A stretch of DNA of 7,589 nucleotides from Planctomycetota bacterium. Its GTDB lineage: Bacteria; Planctomycetota; UBA1135; GCA-002686595. The notes beneath the pieces were generated by a model. It was not told where the DNA came from, ran no database searches, and saw only the letters and a program-made list of their open reading frames with translations. Position numbers and translations under genes: made by a program. The DNA lies in contig JAQBVH010000138.1 of the NCBI GenBank assembly GCA_027623615.1, forward strand, positions 1-7,589. Reading direction: 5' to 3'. Below are positions 1 to 7,589 of the stretch, piece by piece. Each line of letters opens with the position of its first letter. Position 1 is the first letter of the stretch.

Positions 1-3
1 GCG

Positions 4-477
<474 letters not shown>

Positions 478-486
478 ACCGTTGGG

Positions 487-489
487 CTA
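487..489 (-). other. second in-frame TAG after the rpsL stop
   Basis: Four codons (GCC CCG GCC CCT) after the rpsL TAG at 504-502, the same frame meets another TAG, eight codons or fewer before the rpsG ATG. It would catch ribosomes that read through the first stop and keep S12 from being fused to S7, since the two genes share a frame. The arrangement is directly visible. A back-up-stop function is inference. Confidence 0.5.
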
Positions 490-501
490 AGGGGCCGGGG
501 C

Positions 502-876
502 CTACTTCTTGGGGCGCTTGGTGCCGTACTTGGACCGGCTCTGCGAACGTCCGTCGTCACCGGCGGTGTCGAGGGTGCCACGGATGATGTGGTAGCGCAC
601 GCCGGGGAGGTCTCGCACGCGGCCGCCGCGCACGAGCACCACCGAGTGCTCTTGGAGGTTGTGACCCTCGCCCGGGATGTAGGCGGTGATCTCCTTGCCG
701 TTGGACAGACGCACCCGCGCGACCTTGCGCAGGGCCGAGTTCGGCTTCTTCGGCGTCTGGGTCTTCACCTGCAGGCACACCCCCCGCTTCTGCGGGCAGG
801 CATCCAGCACGGGGCTCTTCGACCGGTTGACGGGCTTCTTGCGGCCCTTCCGGACGAGTTGGTTGGTGGTCGGCAT
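502..876 (-). CDS. rpsL: 30S ribosomal protein S12
   Basis: S12 sits at the decoding centre and controls translational accuracy; it is the classical streptomycin-target protein. The product is 124 residues, the same as E. coli S12. It contains CPQKRGVC (27-34), [12 protein letters not shown] (41-52), [10 protein letters not shown] (69-78) and [12 protein letters not shown] (85-96). Lys43 is the wild-type, sensitive residue, but position 88 is Arg (codon CGA at 615-613) where E. coli has Lys. The start is placed at ATG 876 because [10 protein letters not shown] is the conserved S12 N-terminus. An in-frame ATG 17 codons upstream (927) is rejected: it overlaps the -10 box of the promoter at 923-950 and encodes a non-conserved extension. 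No clear ribosome binding site precedes either ATG. The gene ends in TAG after a basic KRPKK tail, typical for S12. It heads the transcription unit that includes rpsG. Confidence 0.97.
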   Translation of the reverse strand: MPTTNQLVRKGRKKPVNRSKSPVLDACPQKRGVCLQVKTQTPKKPNSALRKVARVRLSNGKEITAYIPGEGHNLQEHSVVLVRGGRVRDLPGVRYHIIRGTLDTAGDDGRSQSRSKYGTKRPKK

Positions 877-922
877 TGGTATTCTGGGGGTCGTCGGCGT
901 TCCGGACGACAGCGGGGGGAAA

Positions 923-950
923 ATCATAGGGAGCGGGCCGCGCCCGTCAA
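923..950 (-). promoter_or_regulatory. sigma70-type promoter for rpsL-rpsG (str operon)
   Basis: On the minus strand, TTGACG at 950-945 matches five of six bases of the -35 consensus TTGACA. TATGAT at 928-923 matches five of six bases of the -10 consensus TATAAT. The spacer is 16 nt, within the functional range. Transcription would begin near 917-915, leaving a leader of about 40 nt before the rpsL ATG at 876. The AT-rich -10 (TATGATTTT) stands out in very GC-rich surroundings. It gives rpsL and rpsG their own start in addition to any read-through from rpoBC. It is predicted by consensus only; housekeeping sigma recognition is assumed. Confidence 0.7.
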
Positions 951-952
951 GC

Positions 953-983
953 GGCGCCCCCCACGTTCGGGTGGAAGGGCGCC
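953..983 (-). other. GC-rich stem-loop between rpoC and the rpsL promoter
   Basis: GGCGCC at 983-978 pairs with GGCGCC at 958-953. CCAC and GTGG pair inside it around a CCGAAC loop, with a C-G pair and a T-G/bulge joint between the two helices. The stem is long and strong but has no following U-tract, and the next bases are the -35 region. It therefore does not qualify as a classical intrinsic terminator. It could be a Rho-independent-like pause, an RNA processing site, or mRNA 3'-end protection for rpoBC. Confidence 0.4.
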
Positions 984-996
984 GGATTCGGGCCGG

Positions 997-1011
997 GGGA
1001 GCGGCACTCCC
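997..1011 (-). other. short hairpin just after rpoC
   Basis: GGGAG at 1011-1007 and CTCCC at 1001-997 form a 5-bp stem with a 5-nt TGCCG loop, beginning about 22 nt after the rpoC stop. There is no U-tract, only C/G-rich sequence. With the larger stem at 953-983 it makes a structured rpoC 3' end. In sequence this rich in G and C, a stem this short may be chance. Confidence 0.25.
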
Positions 1012-1032
1012 GCGTTGTCGGATCCTGGTGAC

Positions 1033-4000
1033 CTACTCGTCGGCCGGCGGAATCGGCGTGGCCTGCGGTGCGGGCGTGGCCATCTGTGCGGGCGGTGCGA
1101 ACGGCGGGTCCTCGGTGGCCGTGCTCAGCTCGCGCAGGGTGTCCCCGAGCGGCGCCATGGGCTCGACGCCGGCCGTTCCGGTGGACGGCAGAACGCCAGC
1201 CATGGGGTCGATCGCACCGGAGAGCAGGGCCTCCATGTCCGGGTCGCCCCCGCTGGTCGCGGGACTGCCGAACCCGATCGTGCCGGTGCCGCCGATGTCG
1301 CCGAAGTCGATGTTCTTCTTCACCCGCGTCCGGTAGTGATCCCGGAAGCCTGTACCAGTGGGCACCATGTGGCCGAGGATCACGTTCTCCTTCAGGCCGA
1401 CCAGGTAGTCCCGCTTGCCGGCGATCGCGGCCTCGGTCAGGACCTTGGTCGTCTCCTGGAAGGAGGCGGCAGAGATGAACGAGTCCGAGGACAGGGACGC
1501 CTTCGTGATGCCCAGGAGCAGGGTCTGGCCCGTGGCGGGTTTGCGACGCTCCTTGCGCATGCGCTCGTTCTCACGGCGGAAGCGGTGGCGGTCCACCACA
1601 GCGCCGGGGAGGAACTCGGAGTCACCGGCATCGGTGACCTGCACCTTGCGCATCATCTGAGCGAGGATCGTCTCGATGTGCTTGTCGTCGATCGTCACCG
1701 ACTGACTGCGGTAGACGTTCTGGATCTCACGCAGGAGGTACTCCTGGACGAGCTCCTCGCCGTTGATGCGCAGGATGTCCTCGGGGTACAGAGGCCCGTC
1801 GACGAGCGCCTCGCCGGCACGCACCTCGTCGCCCTTGTGGACGCGCAGGTGCTTGCCCTGGGGCACGGCGTGCTCGACCTCCTCGATCACCTCGCCGTTC
1901 TCCCCCACCGCGCGCACGATGATCGTGCGCTTGCCGCGCTTGCGGTCGCCGAGCTCGACAACACCGTCGATCTCACTCATGACGGCCGGATCCCTCGGGC
2001 GCCGAGCTTCGAAGAGCTCGGTCACCCGCGGCAGACCACCGGTGATGTCCTGGGTACCGGTCGCCTCGCGCGAAGACTTGGCCAGGAGCGCACCGGGCTT
2101 GATCTTCGCCCCGTCGTCGACCTCGACATAGGCCTTCTCCGGGATCGGGTACAGGGCCAGCGTGTTGCCGTCCTTGTCCTCGAGGACCAGCTGGGGATGC
2201 AGGTCGCCCTTGTGCTCGATGACCTGCTTCCGCGAGGCCTGGCGCCGCGCGTCGCGTTCGATGCGTAGCGTCTTGCCCTCGACCAGGTCCTCGTAGCGGA
2301 TCTTGCCGGCAAACTCGGAGATGATCGGCACGTGGTGCGGGTCCCAGGTGCAAAGACGATCGCCGCCGCGCACGTCGTTTCCGTTGGCGACTGCCATCAG
2401 CGCGCCGGTAGGGATCGCATAGCGGTCGATCTCGCGCCCGCGCTCGTCGTGCAGGGTGACCTCACCGTTCCTGTTGAGGACGATGTCCACGCCCTCCGGG
2501 CCGCGGACGACCCGCAGGTTCTGGAACTTGACCTTGCCGTCCCGCTTGACGCGGCGCTCGGACTCTTCGACGGACCGGGCAGCCGTGCCGCCGATGTGGA
2601 AGGTCCGCATCGTCAGCTGGGTGCCGGGCTCGCCGATCGACTGGGCCGCGATGATGCCCACAGCGAGGCCGCGTTCGGCCGTCTGGGAGCGGGCCAGGTC
2701 CATGCCGTAGCAGCGCGCGCAAAGCCCCAGCGGAGCCTCACAGGTGAGCGGGCTGCGGACGCGAATGCGCTCGTGGCCCAAGGCCTCGATGCGCACCGAG
2801 GTGTCCTCGGTGATCACGTCGTTCTCGCGGACGATGACCTCGTCGTTGACCACGTCGATGATCGTGTCGCGGGCCACTCGGCCGCGGACACCCTGGGCCA
2901 GGGAGACCGCCACGCGATCGCCCTTGTAGACAACCGACTTGGTCACACCGCTGAGGGTGCCGCAGTCGTCCAACGTGATCACCACGTTCTGTGCGACGTC
3001 GGTCAGCTTTCGCGTGAGGTACCCGGCGTCCGCGGTCTTGAGCGCGGTGTCCGCCAGCCCCTTCCGCGCGCCGTGGGTCGAGGAGAAGTACTCCAGCACC
3101 TTCAGCCCCTCACGGAAGTTGGCCTTGATGGGCGTCTCGATGATCTTGCCCGACGGCTTGGCCATCAGACCGCGCATCCCGCCAAGCTGGCGGATCTGGT
3201 CGACGGAGCCACGCGCACCCGAGGTGACCATGCAGTAGATCGGGTTGATGTAGGGCCCATCGACCTCGAAGTCCTCGGAGAGGATCTGCATCAGGTCCTG
3301 CCCCACCCGCTCCCGGGCATGGGTCCACAGGTCGATGATCTTGAGGTAGCGCTCGCCATCGGTGATCACACCGCGCGAGTAGGCCTTCTCGATCTTGTCG
3401 ATCTGGGCCTGGGTCTCGGCGAGGATCTCGGGCTTGCTCTCCGGGATCCGGATGTCGCTCTTGGCGAACGACAGGCCGGCGCGGGTGGCCGCCTTGAAGC
3501 CCAGGTCCTTGAGATCATCGAGCAGCCGCAGGGTCGCATCGCGACCGAGCAGGTGGTGACAGTCGCTGATCAAGTCCTGGACTGCCCCCTTGTTCAGCTC
3601 GTAGTTGTAGAACGGCATCCCTTCGGGAAGGATGTCGTTGAAGATCGCGCGACCGATGGTCGTCGTCAGGTACGCCCGAGCATCCTCTTTCGCCACCTTG
3701 CCGTTATCGTCGACCTCGATCGGATCGTGGTGGCGACCGCCCTTGACCAGGGTGCCCGCCTCGAGCCGTACGCGCACGGCGCGGTGGGTCGTGGTCTGAC
3801 CGTGGCCGAAGGCGAGGAAGAGCTCGCCCAAGGACGAGAACAGGGTGGTCACGTCGGGGACGATAGGCGGGTTCTTCGTCAGGTAGAAGATCCCGAGCAC
3901 CATGTCCTGGGAGGGCGAGATGATCGGCGAGCCGTTGGCGGGCGAGAAGATGTTGTTGCTCGACAGCATCAGCGTCGACGCTTCGATCTGCGCCTCGAAG

Positions 4001-4881
4001 GACAGCGGCAGGTGCACCGCCATCTGGTCCCCGTCGAAGTCGGCGTTGAAGCCGCCGCAGACGAGCGGGTGCAGACGGATCGCGTTGCCTTCGATGAGCT
4101 TGGGCTCGAAGGCCTGGATGCCCATCCGGTGCAGGGTCGGCGCCCGGTTGAGCAGCACCGGGTGGTCGCGAATGACCTCCTCGAGGATGTCCCAGACCTC
4201 CTCGTCACGGCGCTCGAGCATGCGCTTGGCGGACTTGATCGTGTCCGCCAAGCCCAGCTCCTTGAGGCGCCGGATGATGAAGGGCTGGAAGAGCTCGAGG
4301 GCGACCTTCTTCGGCAGACCGCACTGCGTCAGGCGCAGTTCGGGGCCGACGACGATCACGGAACGAGCCGAGTAGTCGACGCGCTTGCCGAGCAGGTTCT
4401 CGCGGAAGCGACCCTGCTTGCCCTTGATCATGTCCGTCAGGGACTTGAGCGGGCGGTTCGACGAGCCGAGCACCGGACGGCGGCAGCGGCCGTTGTCGAA
4501 GAGGGCGTCGACCGCCTGCTGCAACATCCGCTTCTCGTTGCGGATGATGACCTCGGGGGCGTTGAGGTCGAGCAGCTTCTTGAGGCGGTTGTTCCTGTTG
4601 ATCAGACGACGGTACAGGTCGTTGAGGTCACTCGTCGCGAAGTTGCCCGAGTCCAGCAGGACCAGCGGACGCAGGTCCGGCGGAATGACCGGGATCACGT
4701 CCATGACGACCCAGTCGGCGCTGTTCCCCGAGTCGCGCAGCATCTCGACCGTGCGCAGGCGCTTGATGATGTCCTTCTGGCGCTGCTTGGAGCGGGTGGC
4801 GATCAGCTCCTCGCGGAGCTCCTCGGACACGCTCTGCAGGTCGAGCTTGCGCAGGATCTGCTTGACGCACTCGGCGCCCAT
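1033..4881 (-). CDS. rpoC: RNA polymerase subunit beta', main (C-terminal) segment of an interrupted rpoC
   Basis: Beta' supplies the catalytic Mg2+ site, bridge helix and trigger loop of RNA polymerase. From ATG 4881 this segment is 1282 residues. Conserved frame continues upstream for 31 more codons to the internal TAG, so 4881 is only the first ATG downstream of that stop, not the natural start. Numbered as one 1456-residue beta', it shows the active-site motif [11 protein letters not shown] with Asp455, 457 and 459 (codons at 4041-4027), the bridge-helix region [20 protein letters not shown] near 779-798, and the trigger-loop region [15 protein letters not shown] near 925-939. A second zinc site uses Cys814, 888, 895 and 898, the same numbers as in E. 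coli. The ending includes [20 protein letters not shown] and [16 protein letters not shown], then a 92-residue Pro/Ala/Gly-rich tail (1311-1036). The stop is TAG. All key residues are intact, so the sequence looks functional apart from the upstream stop. Confidence 0.95.
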   Translation of the reverse strand: MGAECVKQILRKLDLQSVSEELREELIATRSKQRQKDIIKRLRTVEMLRDSGNSADWVVMDVIPVIPPDLRPLVLLDSGNFATSDLNDLYRRLINRNNRLKKLLDLNAPEVIIRNEKRMLQQAVDALFDNGRCRRPVLGSSNRPLKSLTDMIKGKQGRFRENLLGKRVDYSARSVIVVGPELRLTQCGLPKKVALELFQPFIIRRLKELGLADTIKSAKRMLERRDEEVWDILEEVIRDHPVLLNRAPTLHRMGIQAFEPKLIEGNAIRLHPLVCGGFNADFDGDQMAVHLPLSFEAQIEASTLMLSSNNIFSPANGSPIISPSQDMVLGIFYLTKNPPIVPDVTTLFSSLGELFLAFGHGQTTTHRAVRVRLEAGTLVKGGRHHDPIEVDDNGKVAKEDARAYLTTTIGRAIFNDILPEGMPFYNYELNKGAVQDLISDCHHLLGRDATLRLLDDLKDLGFKAATRAGLSFAKSDIRIPESKPEILAETQAQIDKIEKAYSRGVITDGERYLKIIDLWTHARERVGQDLMQILSEDFEVDGPYINPIYCMVTSGARGSVDQIRQLGGMRGLMAKPSGKIIETPIKANFREGLKVLEYFSSTHGARKGLADTALKTADAGYLTRKLTDVAQNVVITLDDCGTLSGVTKSVVYKGDRVAVSLAQGVRGRVARDTIIDVVNDEVIVRENDVITEDTSVRIEALGHERIRVRSPLTCEAPLGLCARCYGMDLARSQTAERGLAVGIIAAQSIGEPGTQLTMRTFHIGGTAARSVEESERRVKRDGKVKFQNLRVVRGPEGVDIVLNRNGEVTLHDERGREIDRYAIPTGALMAVANGNDVRGGDRLCTWDPHHVPIISEFAGKIRYEDLVEGKTLRIERDARRQASRKQVIEHKGDLHPQLVLEDKDGNTLALYPIPEKAYVEVDDGAKIKPGALLAKSSREATGTQDITGGLPRVTELFEARRPRDPAVMSEIDGVVELGDRKRGKRTIIVRAVGENGEVIEEVEHAVPQGKHLRVHKGDEVRAGEALVDGPLYPEDILRINGEELVQEYLLREIQNVYRSQSVTIDDKHIETILAQMMRKVQVTDAGDSEFLPGAVVDRHRFRRENERMRKERRKPATGQTLLLGITKASLSSDSFISAASFQETTKVLTEAAIAGKRDYLVGLKENVILGHMVPTGTGFRDHYRTRVKKNIDFGDIGGTGTIGFGSPATSGGDPDMEALLSGAIDPMAGVLPSTGTAGVEPMAPLGDTLRELSTATEDPPFAPPAQMATPAPQATPIPPADE

Positions 4882-4974
4882 GTCCGCCTCGAACTCCGTG
4901 CCGAACTTGGCGCGGGACTGGCGGTACTCGTCTTCGGTCAGGAGCTGGTACTTCTCGAGGGGCGTGTCGCCGGC

Positions 4975-5415
<441 letters not shown>

Positions 5416-5417
<2 letters not shown>

Positions 5418-7589
5418 AGAGCGTCGCCTTCTTGTGGAGTTCCATGTTGAGCCCCAAACCGCGGATCTCGTTCGTCAACACCTCGAAGGACACCGGGGTG
5501 CCCGGCTCGAGGATGTTGAGCCCCTTCACCATCGACTCGTAGATCTTCGTGCGGCCGTCGACGTCGTCCGACTTGACGGTGAGCTGCTCTTGCAGGATCG
5601 CCGCCGCGCCGTACGCCTCGAGTGCCCAGACTTCCATCTCCCCGAAACGCTGGCCGCCGAAGCGGGCCTTGCCACCCAGGGGCTGCTGCGTGATCAGGCT
5701 GTAGGGGCCCGTCGCACGCGCGTGCACCTTCTCGTCGACGAGGTGGTGCAGCTTCAGCATGTACATGACGCCGACCGTGACGTCCTGCTCGAAGGAGGTG
5801 CCAGTGCGTCCGTCGTAGAGGGTGAACTTGCCCGTGGCGGGCAGGTCAGCCTCCTTGAGGATGGCTTCGATCTCCTCCTCCTTGGCCCCGTCGAACGCAG
5901 GGGTGTAGCAGCGGATGCCCAACTTGGCAGCTGCGATCCCCAGGTGCGTCTCGAGGATCTGGCCGACGTTCATCCGGCTGGGCACGCCCAGCGGGTTGAG
6001 GCAGATGTCGACCGTGGTGCCGTCCTCGAGGTACGGCATGTCCTCGATCGGGCAGATCTTCGAGATGACACCCTTGTTGCCGTGGCGGCCGGCCATCTTG
6101 TCACCCACGGAGAGGTTGCGCTTCGTGGCCACGTAGACCTTGACCATCTCGAGCACGCCAGTCGGCAGCTCGTCGCCGCGGCTGAGGCGATTGACGATCT
6201 TGTTCTTGTCCGCTTCCTTGTTGTCGATCCGCTGCTGGAACTCGTAGATCACGGCGGTTGCGTCGAGGCGCACCTTCTCGTCGGGGTGCTCCTCGGAGGC
6301 CTGCTGGGCCAGGACCTTGACGCGCCGCAGCTCGTCGTAGGTCGAGGTGTCGTCCAGGTCGAAGGGCTGACCGGTCAGGTCGTCGATGACCTTCTTTCCA
6401 ATTAGGTCCTGGACCTTGTTCAGCGTGTCGGACGTGTAGGCCCGCAGGGCGCGCAGGAATTCCTTCTCGGCGTCGCGGATGACGGAGAGGGCCTTGGTGC
6501 GCTCCGCGTCGGTCAGGTTGACCCTGCGCGAGAACTTCTGGGCGTCGATCACGACTCCTCGGGTGCCCGGGGGCATCGTCAGGGAGGCGTTCTTCACGTC
6601 CACGCCGGCCTTGCCGAAGATCGCGTGGAGCAGCTTCTCCTCGGGGGTCAGCTCACTCTTCGACTTGGGCGCGACCTTGCCGACCAGGATGTCTCCCGCC
6701 TCGACGAAGGTGCCGATGCGGATGATGCCGGTTTCGTCGAGGTTCCCCAGGGCCTTCTCCCCCACGTTGGGAATGTCCCGGGTGAACTCCTCCTTGCCGA
6801 GCTTGGTCTCGCGGATCTCGACCTCGTACTCCTCGATGTGGACCGAGGTGAAGGTGTCGTCCTTGACCAGACGCTCGGAGACGAGGATGGCGTCCTCGTA
6901 GTTGAAGCCGTCCCAGGGCATGAAAGCCACGAGCAGGTTCTTGCCGAGCGCCAGCTCGCCATCGAACGTGGAAGCGCCGTCGGCGAGCAGCTGCCCGGCC
7001 TCGACCTCCTGGCCCACCGCGACCACCGGACGGTGGTTCTGGGTGGTGCGCTCGTTCATGCCGCGGAACTTGGTGAGGTAGTACTCGTCCTCGCCAACGA
7101 TGATCACGCGGCTGTCGACGTATTCCACCAAGCCAGCCTTCTTGGCGAAGACGGGCATGTTCGAGTTCTGGGCGACCGCCCGCTCCATCCCGGTGCCGAC
7201 GACCGGCACCTCGGGAATGAGCAGGGGCACCGCCTGCCGCTGCATGTTCGAGCCCATGAGCGCCCGGTTGGCGTCGTCGTGCTCGAGGAACGGGATCAGG
7301 GCGGCGGAGATCCCGATGATCTGCTTGGGCGAGACGTCGACGTAGTCGAGCTCCTCCGGCGGGATCTCGAGGTTGTCGCCGTCCTTGCGGGCCAGCACCC
7401 GTGCCTGCAGGATCTTGCCGTTCTCGTCGATGAGAATGTCGGCGGGAGCCATGACCTTGCCGGACTCCTGGTCGGCGCGGAGGTACTCGACGTTCTCGGT
7501 CAACCGGCCCTTGGTGACGACGCGGTAGGGCGTGGTCAGGAAGCCGTACTCGTCCAGGGTCGAGTAGATCGCCAAGGAGGAGATCAGGC
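5416..7589 (-). CDS. rpoB: RNA polymerase subunit beta, C-terminal part (5' end outside window)
   Basis: Beta forms one jaw of the RNA polymerase cleft with beta'. The visible part is 723 residues and is open to the window edge, where [10 protein letters not shown] aligns with E. coli GLINSLSVYA (from about Gly570). The main rifampicin cluster is therefore outside, but the Ile572-equivalent (7584-7582) is present and wild type. A TTG at 7575 could be mistaken for a start; it is an internal Leu. Landmarks include [32 protein letters not shown] (acidic pair at 6897-6892, E. coli Glu813/Asp814), [12 protein letters not shown] with both active-site lysines (6099-6097 and 6075-6073, E. coli Lys1065/1073), and [34 protein letters not shown]. 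An alpha-helical insert between VVIDAQKF and VKVYVATK has about the E. coli length. The later E. coli segment before PVFDGAKE is absent, as in most non-proteobacterial forms. The stop is TAG. Confidence 0.97.

Noticed and set aside
874..927. Upstream ATG at 927 as the rpsL start (17 extra residues)
   Set aside because: The ATG lies within the -10 box TATGAT, the extension is not S12-like, and [10 protein letters not shown] at 876 is the conserved N-terminus.
953..983. Classical intrinsic terminator for rpoBC
   Set aside because: The stem is strong but no U-tract follows it; the next bases are the -35 region of the rpsL promoter.
7573..7575. TTG as a start codon for a 719-residue protein
   Set aside because: The conserved rpoB sequence GLISS continues upstream to the window edge, so TTG is an internal leucine codon.

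Overview
The window is a continuous, gene-dense block of the bacterial information-processing core, with every gene on the minus strand. Read 5'->3' on that strand it holds the C-terminal two thirds of rpoB (RNA polymerase beta, cut by the window edge at 7589), rpoC (RNA polymerase beta'), rpsL (ribosomal protein S12) and rpsG (ribosomal protein S7). This is the common rpoBC-rpsL-rpsG order, in which the beta operon runs into the str operon. Composition is high-GC, with strong G/C preference at third codon positions. The RpoC N-terminus ([14 protein letters not shown]..., [16 protein letters not shown]) and the short, non-gammaproteobacterial form of the RpoB C-terminus best recall Planctomycetota/PVC proteins. 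That assignment is from memory and tentative.

Layout on the minus strand: rpoB 7589-5416; a 12-nt gap; rpoC 5403-1033, interrupted by one in-frame TAG at 4977-4975; a 156-nt gap with two GC-rich hairpins and a near-consensus sigma70-type promoter; rpsL 876-502; a 24-nt gap; rpsG 477-4. The plus strand carries no supported gene. Its very long open frames are codon-for-codon mirrors of the real genes.

The main anomaly is in rpoC. Conserved beta' sequence runs without a shift on both sides of the internal TAG, so the stop replaces exactly one residue (codon 143 of 1456). All active-site and zinc residues are otherwise intact. rpoC is normally essential, so this is either a base error or damaged read, a real point mutation needing suppression, or a split or recoded beta'. 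A related oddity is that all four annotated genes end in TAG and share one reading frame. From rpoB to rpsG that frame contains no TAA or TGA at all, only TAG codons. The sequence alone cannot show whether this is coincidence or biology.

Functionally, rpoB and rpoC encode the two catalytic subunits of RNA polymerase. S12 and S7 are small-subunit ribosomal proteins, S12 in the decoding centre and S7 in the head and mRNA exit region. S12 has Arg at position 88, where Lys is the streptomycin-sensitive state in E. coli and Mycobacterium.
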